64,000 bases of DNA from CAVYWD01 sp963772225 (GTDB lineage Bacteria; Myxococcota; Myxococcia; Myxococcales; UBA5297): assembly GCA_963772225.1 (NCBI GenBank), contig CAVYWD010000008.1:248001-312000 (forward strand), read 5' to 3'. Below the pieces are notes generated by a model. The model searched no databases. It was given only the letters and a program-made list of their open reading frames with translations, and was not told the origin of the DNA. Shown here piece by piece: positions 34,106-42,519 of this stretch. The position numbers and the translations under genes were made by a program. Within the stretch, counting starts at the first letter, position 1, and each line of letters opens with the position of its first letter.

Positions 34106-36454
34106 ATGGCCTTCGCGCTCTCGCCTCTCGACGCTCACATCCAGCTTCGGGGGCTCTTGGGCGAGGGCGGCATGGGCGAGGTCCACCGCGCCTGGGACTC
34201 GAGGCTGGAGCGAGCGGTGGCCGTGAAGTTCCTCCACCGCGCGGCGCCGAAAGAGGAAGAGCGCCTTCTCATCGAAGCGCGATTGCAGGCGCGCGTCGAG
34301 CACCCCAACGTGGTTCGGGTCCACGAGATTGGGACGCTGGGCGACCGGCCTTGTCTCGTGCTTCAGCTGGTGGAGGGACGGAGCCTCGCGGAGCTCGCCG
34401 AGCGGTTGACGGCGGACGCCAAGGCAGAGCTCGTCCGCCAGGCGGCGTTGGGGCTGCACGCGGCGCACCTCGAGGGGCTCGTCCACCGGGACGTCAAGCC
34501 AGCGAACGTGCTGGTCGAGCAGAACCCGGCGGGCGCGCTGCGGGCGCTCGTCACCGACTTCGGCCTCGCCCGCGGGGAAGAGGGCGGGCTCACGCGCACC
34601 GGTTTCGCCCCCGGCACCCTGGAATTCATGAGCCCGGAGCTGCTCGCCGGCGCCGGCCCGGTCGACTTTCGCTCCGACGTGTACGCGCTGGGCGCCACGC
34701 TCTTCGCCGCCTTGGCGGGCCGGCCGCCCTTCCGCGCGTCGCCCGCCGGGCAAGAGGAGGGCCACGCGCTCATGCGGCGCATCGTCGAGGACGAGGCCCC
34801 GGCGCTCACCTCGCTCGCCCAGGGAATTCACCGCGACCTCGCCGTGGTCGCAGCCAAGGCCATGGAGAAGGAACCCGGCGCGCGCTACGCGAGCGCGGAG
34901 GCCTTTGCCGAAGACCTGGGCCGATACCTTCGGGGCGAGCGGATCCTCGCGCGCGCGGCCTCTTCTCCTGAGCGGGCGCTGAGGTGGGCGCGGCGCAATC
35001 GCGGGCGGGCGCAGGCAGCCGCCGCAGCGGCGGTGGCGCTGGCCCTCTCGTTGTCGGGCGGCCTGGCGGCGACCTACTCGCAGTGGCGGCGCGCCGAGGC
35101 GGCCCGGCGAGCGGCAGAGGAGCATTACGACGAAGTCCGCCGCTTGGCGGCGACCCTGGTCTTCGACGTCCACGACGCCATCGAGAAGCTGCCCGGCTCG
35201 ACGCCCGCCCGGGCGCTCATCGTGGCGCGCGCCGTGGAATACCTCGACCGGCTCGCGAGCTCCTCGGTCGACGCGCGGGTGCAGGCGGAGCTCGCCGGGG
35301 CGTATTTGAAGCTGAGCCGCGTCCAGGGCGTCGACGGCCTGGGCGACACGCGCGCGGCGGTCGAGAGTTGCCGGAAGTCGGTGGCGCTGGCCGAGGCGCT
35401 GGCGAGCTTGCCGGGCGCGACCTCAGACCGACGCGAGCTCTTGGCCCGGGCTCAGCGCTTCCTGTCGGTCGCGCTGGCGAACGCAGGCGTGCACGCGGAG
35501 GCAGACCTGCTCATCCGCCGGAGCATCGAGCTCCTGGAGGCGCTGGTCGCGGGAGAGCCGCGCAACGCCGCGTTTCGCGCCCAGCTGGCGGCGGCGCTAT
35601 GGGCCTATGCGAACCGCCGCGTCGACTCCGCGGACTGGGCCGGGGCCATGGACGCGCACCTGCGGAGCGCGCGGCTGTACGAAGAGCTTGCCCGGGAGGA
35701 GCCGGCGAAGCAGGTGCGTCAGCACAACGTGGCGCTCGCCTACCGGAACGTCGCCGGCGTGGCGCTGAAGCTCGGGCGCGTGGAGGAGAGCCACTCCTTC
35801 GCCCAGCGGGCGGTCGCCCTCGATCGCGAGCGGGCCCGCGCCACCGGCGGCAACGCGAGCGCGCGGGCCGACCTCGCCATCAGCCTCGGCTCGCTCGCGG
35901 AAGCCGACGAGGCGGCCGGGTTGCTCGAGGCCGCTCTGGGCGAGCAGCGCGAGGAGCTGGCGCTCCACGAGACGCTCGCCGACGCGGACCCCGCCAACGC
36001 CTTCTTGCAGGCGCAGATCGCCGAGGGGCGCGGGAGGCTGGCAACGCTGCTCGCGCGAGCGGGCGACTCGGCACAGGCGCTGGCGGTGCAGAGGCGCGGC
36101 GTCGCGGCCTGGCGGTCCTTGGTCACGAGCCACGAGGCCGTGCCCGCATGGAAGCTCGCCTTCGCCCGCGCCGAGGCGGCGCTGGGCGATCTTCTGGACG
36201 CGCCGCCGCGAGTCCAGAGCGCGCGCGGTCCGACCGCGCCGCCCGAGGCCTGCCGCGCCTGGGTCGGCGCCTTGGAGACCTTCGGGAATCTGCAGGGGAG
36301 CCTCCAGGGCGAGGACCTGTCCTTCGGAGGCGAGGTGGCCTTGAAGATCGTGCGCTGCAAAGCTTTGCCGAGCGGCGCGCCGCCGACCGGCGAAAGCTCG
36401 GCGAGCGGCGCCGGCTCCCGGGGCGCGGACGTCCGAATCGGCCAGGATAAGTAA
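34106..36454 (+). CDS. Hanks-type Ser/Thr protein kinase with transmembrane helix and TPR-like extracytoplasmic domain
   Basis: This is a 782-residue receptor-like kinase. The cytoplasmic kinase domain (about 10-275) has the glycine loop LGEGGMGEVHRAWD, the Lys in AVKFLHRA, the catalytic loop VHRDVKPANVL, DFGLARGE, the APGTLEFMSPE activation-loop end and SDVYALGATLFAAL. All catalytic residues are present. One transmembrane helix follows near residues 305-328 (AVALALSLSGGLAATY). The remaining ~450 residues are helical TPR-like repeats (VALAYRNVAGVALKLGRVEE), probably a sensor or docking region. Many such kinases with TPR tails are found in Myxococcota. The ATG at 34106 has AGAGAGG upstream. 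Confidence 0.92.
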   Translation: MAFALSPLDAHIQLRGLLGEGGMGEVHRAWDSRLERAVAVKFLHRAAPKEEERLLIEARLQARVEHPNVVRVHEIGTLGDRPCLVLQLVEGRSLAELAERLTADAKAELVRQAALGLHAAHLEGLVHRDVKPANVLVEQNPAGALRALVTDFGLARGEEGGLTRTGFAPGTLEFMSPELLAGAGPVDFRSDVYALGATLFAALAGRPPFRASPAGQEEGHALMRRIVEDEAPALTSLAQGIHRDLAVVAAKAMEKEPGARYASAEAFAEDLGRYLRGERILARAASSPERALRWARRNRGRAQAAAAAAVALALSLSGGLAATYSQWRRAEAARRAAEEHYDEVRRLAATLVFDVHDAIEKLPGSTPARALIVARAVEYLDRLASSSVDARVQAELAGAYLKLSRVQGVDGLGDTRAAVESCRKSVALAEALASLPGATSDRRELLARAQRFLSVALANAGVHAEADLLIRRSIELLEALVAGEPRNAAFRAQLAAALWAYANRRVDSADWAGAMDAHLRSARLYEELAREEPAKQVRQHNVALAYRNVAGVALKLGRVEESHSFAQRAVALDRERARATGGNASARADLAISLGSLAEADEAAGLLEAALGEQREELALHETLADADPANAFLQAQIAEGRGRLATLLARAGDSAQALAVQRRGVAAWRSLVTSHEAVPAWKLAFARAEAALGDLLDAPPRVQSARGPTAPPEACRAWVGALETFGNLQGSLQGEDLSFGGEVALKIVRCKALPSGAPPTGESSASGAGSRGADVRIGQDK

Positions 36455-36471
36455 GGCGTACGCGCGGGCGG

Positions 36472-37488
36472 TCAGCGAGCGCTCGCCGCCCGCGCCGCCC
36501 GCACGCCGAACGCTGCTGCCAAGGCGAGGGCCGCGACCCAAGCCAGCGCTGCTCCCGGGTGCAGGCGGAGCCAGAGCTCTAAGCTCCGGCTCCTGGCTTG
36601 CGCGTCGAAGCGGCCGTGGGCACCCCGGTCGCCCGGCAGCGGGGCGTCGACATTGTCCGGGCGGTTCGGGGGCTCGAGCGCGTCGGTCTGCTGGTCTCGG
36701 TAGCCGTGCGTCGCCAGATAGCGGTCGGCCACCTCGGGGGCGAGCCGCTGCCCGACGATGGCCTTGATGGCGCTCGCGGCGATCCAGAGCTCGCGCGCCG
36801 GCTTCTCGGCCGCCCGGAGCGCCGCCTCGGCGATGACCTCGGGCTGGAAGATGGGCGGCACCGGTTGCGGCCTGCGCGGGAGGCGCGACCGGACCACGTC
36901 GAACTGCGGGGTGTTGACCGCCGGGAGCTGCAGCATCGTCAGCTGGACGCGGCTGCGGTCGTGCAAGAGCTCGCTCCGCAGAGAGTCGGTGAAGCCGCGG
37001 ATGGCCGCCTTGCTCGCGCAATACGCGCTCTGCAGCGGGATAGAGCGATACGCCAGCGCCGAGCCTATTTGCACGACGGTCCCCTGGTCGAGCGGCAGCA
37101 TGTGCTTGAGCGCCGCGAGCGTGCCGTGCACGTAGCCCAGGTAGTTGACCTCGGTCACGCGCCGGAACTCGGCCGGGCTCATCTGCTTCACCGGCGAGAA
37201 GACGGAGACCATGGCGTCGTTGATCCAGGTGTCGATGCGCCCCCACGCTCGGACGACCTCGTCGGCCGCCGCCTCCACGGCGCCCGCGTCGGAGACGTCC
37301 AAGGGCAGGGTCAGCGCCTCGCCGCCTCCGGCCCGCACCTCGTCCGCCGCGTGCGCGAGCGCCTCGCGATTTCGCGCGATGAGGCCGACCCGCGCGCCGC
37401 GTGCGCCGAACGCCCGGGCGATGGCCCGGCCCACGCCGCTGGACGCTCCGGTAACCACGACGACCTGCTCTGAAATCGGACGCGGCAT
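36472..37488 (-). CDS. SDR family oxidoreductase with C-terminal membrane segment
   Basis: This is a 338-residue short-chain dehydrogenase. The cofactor loop VVVTGASSGVGRAIARAFG, DVSDAGAV and the active-site YCASKAAI (with Ser in QIGSALAYRS) are all visible. The usual NNAG motif reads INDAMVSVF, a modest deviation. A substrate-binding extension runs to ~280, followed by a hydrophobic segment ALAWVAALALAAAFG, so the enzyme is probably membrane-attached. This matches a family of NAD(P)-dependent SDRs with a C-terminal anchor. The substrate is unknown. It is convergent with the kinase gene. Confidence 0.88.
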   Translation of the reverse strand: MPRPISEQVVVVTGASSGVGRAIARAFGARGARVGLIARNREALAHAADEVRAGGGEALTLPLDVSDAGAVEAAADEVVRAWGRIDTWINDAMVSVFSPVKQMSPAEFRRVTEVNYLGYVHGTLAALKHMLPLDQGTVVQIGSALAYRSIPLQSAYCASKAAIRGFTDSLRSELLHDRSRVQLTMLQLPAVNTPQFDVVRSRLPRRPQPVPPIFQPEVIAEAALRAAEKPARELWIAASAIKAIVGQRLAPEVADRYLATHGYRDQQTDALEPPNRPDNVDAPLPGDRGAHGRFDAQARSRSLELWLRLHPGAALAWVAALALAAAFGVRAARAASAR

Positions 37489-37555
37489 CTTCGCAGCCCC
37501 CTCTCGCTCGGAGCATCCTCATAGGCGCCAAACCTGCCGGACGCCGCCCACCTTA

Positions 37556-37694
37556 GTCCCTTCGCGAGGAAATCTTGCGCAGGATGGCAAAGACTCCAGG
37601 CTTCAGACCCCGGCCCCAGGAACTGCAGTACCCGGAGCCTGGGGTCTGGGGTCTGGAGCCTAAGGGCAACCCTCATTGGTTTCGGCTCGGCCGG
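37556..37694. repeat. 139-bp interspersed element, copy 2
   Basis: This is the partner of 28585-28723 in the same orientation. Its right end lies 1 bp before the stop codon of the AtpZ-like gene. The central stem uses different bases (CCAGGCT with AGCCTGG) yet still pairs, which argues for selection on structure or recent movement of a structured element. Both copies lie 3' of a minus-strand gene. Confidence 0.8.
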
Positions 37695-37695
37695 T

Positions 37696-37923
37696 TTAGG
37701 GGCGTTGGCGCTGCTCGCGCTTTGCATAGGAAAGGCCCGAGCGCACCAGCAGAAACAAACCCACCGAGACGCCTACCAGCGCGCCCACCAGCAAGAGCCA
37801 GGGGCCGGTTCCCAGCAGGTTGTCCAGCCCCAGGCCGACCAACGTCCCGAAGAGCCCGGCGCCCACCATGAGCGCGACCATGGCCCAGGCCTCTTCTCGA
37901 GCGCGCTCGCCGTTCTCGTTCAT
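37696..37923 (-). CDS. AtpZ/AtpI-like small membrane protein
   Basis: This is a 75-residue protein starting at ATG 37923 behind GGGGAG. It has a short charged N-terminus (NENGERAREEAW), two hydrophobic helices (MVALMVGAGLFGTLVGLGLDN and LLLVGALVGVSVGLFLLV) and a basic tail. This layout and the GTLVGLGLDxxLGTGPW hairpin fit the AtpZ/AtpI ATP-synthase accessory family. Here it is not beside atp genes, so the role is inferred from similarity only. The long open frame in which it lies is not real. Confidence 0.7.
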   Translation of the reverse strand: MNENGERAREEAWAMVALMVGAGLFGTLVGLGLDNLLGTGPWLLLVGALVGVSVGLFLLVRSGLSYAKREQRQRP

Positions 37924-38188
37924 TCCGACTCCCCTCTCAACTTGCCCACGGCGAAGGTCGCGGGCTTTGTCCGCCGCCGGCAAGAGCACGGGCGGGCAAT
38001 CGGCTGTGCGCGCGGCAGGCGGTGCCAGGGTCTGCCGGGACTCGGCCGAGAGGTCGCGACCCGGTGAGAGGTGGCGCCGCCCCGGGATCGGCTCGGGCCG
38101 GGCCGGTCGGACCACGCTGGCATTCGACCTGCAACACGCACAGGCGGTGAAAGGCCGTCGTGCCCTCGACCTGGGAAAAGCGCCCGAG

Positions 38189-38428
38189 ATGATTCCATCC
38201 ATCACCCACCGCCGCTGGAGGGAGCTGATCCTGCAGCCGGATCCGTTCAGGCTGGAGTGGCTGCCGCTGAGAATCTTGCTCAGCCGAATCAAGATCGATT
38301 TGCACCGCGACTCGTCGGAGGCATCCATTTGGCGGTGCATCGCTGACGTGCACGGGATGTTGACCAAGCAGGAGAAGCTCGCCGAGCGGGACCTCGCGAA
38401 GATCTTCAAGCAGGAGCGCCAGCCGTGA
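38189..38428 (+). CDS. Small hypothetical protein coupled to the following gene
   Basis: This is a 79-residue basic protein (for example RRWRELILQPDPFRLEW and KLAERDLAKIFKQERQ) with no membrane segment. I do not recognise it. Its stop overlaps the next start as GTGA, so the two are translated together. The longer frame upstream (from 37820) is antisense to the AtpZ gene and not credible. Confidence 0.6.
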   Translation: MIPSITHRRWRELILQPDPFRLEWLPLRILLSRIKIDLHRDSSEASIWRCIADVHGMLTKQEKLAERDLAKIFKQERQP

Positions 38429-39402
38429 AAAAGTCGATGTTGACGGTTGCCGAAGCCGCCCAAGCCATCGCCGCGGGCAAGCGCCTTCTCCTCGCGGCGT
38501 GCGAGCCCGTCCTGCGCGAGCTCCCCCGGGGCTGCTGGGTCGGCGGGACCATCCCTTACTTCATGGCCGAGGAAGGCGGCGTCTTCGACCAGAAGCGCGT
38601 CTTCGCGACCGAGCTCCCGCCCGAGGCCAAAGCCTTCACCCGGCTCTATGGCCATGAGGAGCTGCAGCAGCTGGTCGGCGCCGGCCCCGAGCACGGGTTC
38701 ACGTTCTTGATCTTGCCGGCGACGAGCCAGGTGCACCTCACCTTCGCCCTCGAAGCGCCGCATTGGCCGGGGCTCTTCGACAAGCCGATCTTCGGCTGGG
38801 TCGCGGGCGTGGCCATGGAGGACCTGGGCAAGGTCGCGCCCAAGGTCTTCGACGGGCAGACCGGCCGGGCGAGCGACGCCGAGGCCGCGGTGATGCACGT
38901 GGAGCTCCCGGCCGACGAGAATGCGCGGGTGGACATCGTCAACCTGTTTCACCCCGGAGACGGCGACGTCATCCTGTTCGAGCAATCCGGCTTCTCGGCG
39001 GAGACCTGCCTCGTCGGCGGGAAGCGGCGGAGCTTCGCCGATTACCTGAAGGAAGCCCACGCGGACCTGCGCCTGCCGCTGGTGGCCGATTACTGCGGGG
39101 CGATGATCAACACCTGCTTCCAAGGCGTGGACGAGGCGAAGAAGGTGGTGAGCTTCTTCGCCCCGGTGTTCGAAGGCGTGGAGTACCGCCTGGCGCGGCC
39201 GTTGGGCGACTACGCCGAGGAGTTTCGCCAAGCCATGCCTCGCGACGGCATGGGGGCGCTCTTCTCGTGCAATTGCATTCTCAACTACCTCCATTCGAAC
39301 CTGGAGGGGAAGAAGACCGGCGACATGGTCGGGCCCATCACCTTCGGCGAGATAGCCTATCAACTGCTCAATCAAACGCTGGTCTACGTGGTGATCGAAT
39401 AG
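38425..39402 (+). CDS. Conserved protein of unknown function (DUF6976-like)
   Basis: This is a 325-residue soluble protein without a signal peptide. It starts at GTG 38425, overlapping the preceding stop. Visible conserved-looking stretches are ELPRGCWVGGTIPYFMAEEG near the N-terminus, HGFTFLILPATSQVHLTFAL in the middle, and GALFSCNCILNYLHSNLEGK with GPITFGEIAYQLLNQT at the end. From memory this is a Myxococcota-associated family annotated DUF6976, and the last motif recalls FIST C-terminal sensory domains. Neither link can be verified here. The Cys-rich FSCNC could be a redox or metal site. Confidence 0.6.
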   Translation: MKKSMLTVAEAAQAIAAGKRLLLAACEPVLRELPRGCWVGGTIPYFMAEEGGVFDQKRVFATELPPEAKAFTRLYGHEELQQLVGAGPEHGFTFLILPATSQVHLTFALEAPHWPGLFDKPIFGWVAGVAMEDLGKVAPKVFDGQTGRASDAEAAVMHVELPADENARVDIVNLFHPGDGDVILFEQSGFSAETCLVGGKRRSFADYLKEAHADLRLPLVADYCGAMINTCFQGVDEAKKVVSFFAPVFEGVEYRLARPLGDYAEEFRQAMPRDGMGALFSCNCILNYLHSNLEGKKTGDMVGPITFGEIAYQLLNQTLVYVVIE

Positions 39403-39506
39403 CGGCCAGCCCGCGGGCGCTCGAGAACGATCGCTGACCCGAGACCGGCGCTCGAAGCGCTCGAAGCGACCTTGAGCCGGCGAGGGCGGGACGCTACTCT
39501 GCCGCC

Positions 39507-41351
39507 GTGGCGAGCGGCCCCGAGACCCCGAAGCGATTCGCGAGCGATCTCTCGGCGGCGCGCTTCGTGGCGTGGCTCGTCGCGCTCGGAGCGGTCGGCG
39601 CGTATCAGCGCCTGCTCGTCCCCGGGCCGCCGGGCGTCCTGTCCCTGAGCGACAGCTATTACTATGGCCGGCTGGCGTGGCTCTCCCGGCTCGCCTTCCC
39701 GCGCGCCGTGACGTTCGACGGATACGTCGCCTTTCCGGGAATGGAGGTGCCGTGGCCGCCGGGCCACGCGTGGCTCCTCGCCGGGCTGCAGGCCGCCTTC
39801 GGGGCGCCGGCGCCGTTCTCCGCGCAGGGCCTTTCGGCGCTCGCCTGGGCGGGGCCGATTCTCGGCCTCCTGGGCATCGCCGTCCTGCTGGCGCTCGCCG
39901 CGCGGTGGTTCGGGCGCATCGCGGCCCTGGTCGTCGCCGGTGCGTTCTTCTCCCAGCCGCTCCTCGCCGCGGTCGGCCAATTCGGCGAGGCCGACCACCA
40001 CGTCCACGAGGCCTTCTTCGCCGCCGCTCTGGGGTTGGCCCTCGCGCGGGCGCTCCGTCCGCGAGTGCCGGCCGCGCCCATGGGGGTCGCCCTGGGCGCC
40101 CTCGCCGGGCTGCCCTATTTCTTCACCTTGAGCGGGTTTCTCTTCCTGCCGGTCATCGTCGCCTCCTCGCTCGCGGCCCATTTCCTTCACCGGCGGGGCC
40201 GATGGCGCCGCGCGGCGACGCTTTCGTTCGCATCGCTCTCGTCGCTCGCGGCCGTGGCGCTGGGCGCGGCGGCGGTCGGCCGCCTGGGGCGGTCGGACTA
40301 CGTGCGCCTGTCCGGATTTCACGTCGCGGTTCACGCGCTGCTCCTGGCGGGCGCGTGCGCGCCGCTCGCGCTCTCGCGCGTCCGGCGCTTTCGGGCGGCC
40401 GGGCTTTGCGGCCTCGCGTCGGGGCTGGGCGTCTTCGCGCTGTTCGCCCGCGCCGTCGCCGGCGAGGCCGCGCGCGGCCTTTCTCACCTGGGGCGAGGCA
40501 GCCGGATTCTGTCCGAGGCGTTGGAGTCCACCCCGCTCTTCCGAGGCGGGCTTACCGGCGAGACGGCCTCCATGGCCGCCACGGCCATCGTCGCCGTGCC
40601 CATCGCCGCGGCCGCCGTGGCCCTGCTCGTGTCGCGCCAGCGCGCGCGCGTTCCGATGTGGCTAGCCCCGCTCGCTGGGTGGGCGGCGTTTCTGTCGGCC
40701 ATCGCGGTCGCGCAGACCCGCTTCGCGCGGCCGGCCATCGGGGCCTGCGCGGCCTTGGTCGGGCTGCTCGTCCAGCGGAACGCGAAGCGCGGGACCCGCG
40801 GGGCGCAAGCGCTCGCCGCACTCGTGGCCGCGCTCTTTCTGGTCCTGCCGCCGCCCGCGGCCTTTCTCCCTTTCGTGGAAGACGACGTCGAGTTCGTCGA
40901 GGGCCTCGCGCCGGCCCTCGCGTTTCTGCGCGACCGGACTCCGGACCCCGGCGGGCTCTATTCGCCGCGCGAGCGCCCGAAGTGGGCCGTCCTGGCCGAC
41001 TGGAACCTCGGCCACCTCGTCGCCGCGCTCGCCGAGCGCCCCGTATTGGCGAGCCCCTTCGGCCAGGTCGCCGAGGCCGAGGACGCGGTGGCCTTCGTGC
41101 GCGAGCAGCTCGGGTCCGAAGACCTGCCCGGGGCGGCGCGCGCCTGTCGCGAGAAGGACCTCCGGTACGCCTTGGTCTACGAGCGTCCGCCCAAGGCCGA
41201 TGAGGCGCTTCGCACCGTGCGCGCCCGGTTGGCGGCCGGCGGGCCGGCGCCCGGGTTCCGCCCGCTCTTCGCCTCGCCCGCCGCGAACGGCCGCGTGGCG
41301 CGCGTCTTCGAGATCGTGAGCCCGGGCCGCGAGGACGACGTCGCTCGGTGA
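39507..41351 (+). CDS. STT3/PglB-like GT-C membrane protein (putative oligosaccharyltransferase)
   Basis: This is a 614-residue polytopic membrane protein with about 11-13 hydrophobic segments and a short C-terminal soluble domain. The first loop has LSLSDSYYYGRLAWL, like the Asp motif and YYGRLA stretch of bacterial and archaeal oligosaccharyltransferases. The second has FGEADHHVHEAFF, matching the DHHxxE catalytic motif of that family. The canonical C-terminal WWDYG is absent; a WAVLADWNLGHLVAAL stretch sits in its place. I infer a lipid-linked sugar transferase. The start GTG 39507 has no strong RBS. Confidence 0.72.
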   Translation: MASGPETPKRFASDLSAARFVAWLVALGAVGAYQRLLVPGPPGVLSLSDSYYYGRLAWLSRLAFPRAVTFDGYVAFPGMEVPWPPGHAWLLAGLQAAFGAPAPFSAQGLSALAWAGPILGLLGIAVLLALAARWFGRIAALVVAGAFFSQPLLAAVGQFGEADHHVHEAFFAAALGLALARALRPRVPAAPMGVALGALAGLPYFFTLSGFLFLPVIVASSLAAHFLHRRGRWRRAATLSFASLSSLAAVALGAAAVGRLGRSDYVRLSGFHVAVHALLLAGACAPLALSRVRRFRAAGLCGLASGLGVFALFARAVAGEAARGLSHLGRGSRILSEALESTPLFRGGLTGETASMAATAIVAVPIAAAAVALLVSRQRARVPMWLAPLAGWAAFLSAIAVAQTRFARPAIGACAALVGLLVQRNAKRGTRGAQALAALVAALFLVLPPPAAFLPFVEDDVEFVEGLAPALAFLRDRTPDPGGLYSPRERPKWAVLADWNLGHLVAALAERPVLASPFGQVAEAEDAVAFVREQLGSEDLPGAARACREKDLRYALVYERPPKADEALRTVRARLAAGGPAPGFRPLFASPAANGRVARVFEIVSPGREDDVAR

Positions 41352-41395
41352 CGCTGCGGACGGCGCGCGCGCCCGTTAGCCTCCCGGGATGGACT

Positions 41396-41713
41396 TCCCA
41401 GCTCGCCGTCTCTCGGGGGCTGGCCGAGCTCACGCGCGGGACGGCGGTGACGGTGAACGCCGTGCTGGCCGGGCCGACCAAGAGCGAGGGGGTGGGGCAG
41501 TTCGTCGAGTCGCTCGCGCGCCAGAAGGGCGAGAGCGCGGCGGCGGTCGAGCGCGAGTTTTTCCAGAGCGCGCGGCCGACCTCGCTGTTGCAGCGCTTCG
41601 CGTCGCCCGAGGAGGTCGCGGCGCTGGTGGCGTTCGTCGCCAGCGAGCGCGCGTCGGCGGTGAACGGCGCGGCCCTGCGCGTGGACGGCGGCGTCGTTCG
41701 CGCCATCGCCTGA
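41396..41713 (+). pseudogene. C-terminal fragment of an SDR oxidoreductase gene
   Basis: The last ~105 residues of a short-chain dehydrogenase are present: QLAVSRGLAELTRGTAVTVNAVLAGPT, then RFASPEEVAALVAFVASERA and the closing VNGAALRVDGGVVR. The cofactor-binding half and the catalytic Tyr-Lys are missing. The frame upstream runs into the STT3-like gene end, so the 5' part is deleted. It is a dead stump unless translated as a short peptide from 41348. Confidence 0.75.
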
Positions 41714-41913
41714 GGCCGGCGGCCACCTCGGGGTCGGCGAGGCGACGAGGAGACCCGATAGGTCCGAGCGGCTCTCCGCCTCGCACGCTCCCCCTGGCTG
41801 AATCCAGTCGAGTCTGGCGCTCATCACGCGGCATGGCTTGACACAAGCAGGTCCTGTAGCCACACTGCAGAGACTTTCGCACGGCTCAAGTCGACCCTTG
41901 GACCCTTGGACCC

Positions 41914-42489
41914 ATGGACCCGAGACACCACTTCGGCGAGAAGATCCGCGAAGTCCGAGAGCGCCGGCAGCTCACGCTCAAGGACGTGGCCCAGCAGGCG
42001 GGGCTCTCGGAGAGCCTCATCTCGCAGATCGAGCGGAACAAGGTGGCGCCGGCCATCGACACGCTCCTCTCCATCGTCGACGCCCTGGACATGGACCTCG
42101 AGTACCTGTTCCGGGACTTCAAGCGCGACCGCCAGGCGAACCTGGTTCGCAAGTCGGACCGGCAGAAGGTCGTGGTCAAGAAGGTGACCTACGAGCAGCT
42201 CTCGCGGACGGTGGGCGCGGGCGAGGACCACGCCATCGAGGCCTTCTTCCTGGAGATCAAGCCGGGCGGCGAGAGCGGCAGCACCGAATACGGGCACGCG
42301 GGCAAGGAGCTGGGGGTGGTCGTCAGCGGGGCCGCCGAGCTGACCCTGGGCGCGCGCAAATACCCGCTCAAGGAGGGCGACAGCATCTCCTTCGCCTCCA
42401 ACGTGCCGCACGTCTTTCGAAACACCGGGCCTACCACGCTAAAAGCCTTCTGGGTGGTGACGCCTCCCAAGGGCTATTTCGGGAAATGA
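41914..42489 (+). CDS. XRE-family regulator with C-terminal cupin domain
   Basis: This is a 191-residue transcription factor. Residues ~7-62 form a helix-turn-helix of the Xre/Cro type (LTLKDVAQQAGLSESLISQIERNK). Residues ~110-185 form a cupin barrel (EYGHAGKELGVVVSGAAELTL, KEGDSISFASNVPHVFRN) that probably binds a small ligand. It precedes the leuCD-type pair by 30 bp on the same strand and may regulate it. The start codon lies within a short GGACCC tandem repeat and has no clear RBS. A TTGACA at 41838 is a possible -35 box. Confidence 0.88.
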   Translation: MDPRHHFGEKIREVRERRQLTLKDVAQQAGLSESLISQIERNKVAPAIDTLLSIVDALDMDLEYLFRDFKRDRQANLVRKSDRQKVVVKKVTYEQLSRTVGAGEDHAIEAFFLEIKPGGESGSTEYGHAGKELGVVVSGAAELTLGARKYPLKEGDSISFASNVPHVFRNTGPTTLKAFWVVTPPKGYFGK

Positions 42490-42519
42490 GCGCTTTCGCT
42501 TCGCCACGGAGATGAAGAA

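Noticed and set aside
41838..41866. TTGACA with CACACT 17 nt later, upstream of the XRE-cupin gene
   Set aside because: The -10 match is only three of six bases, too weak to list as a promoter.
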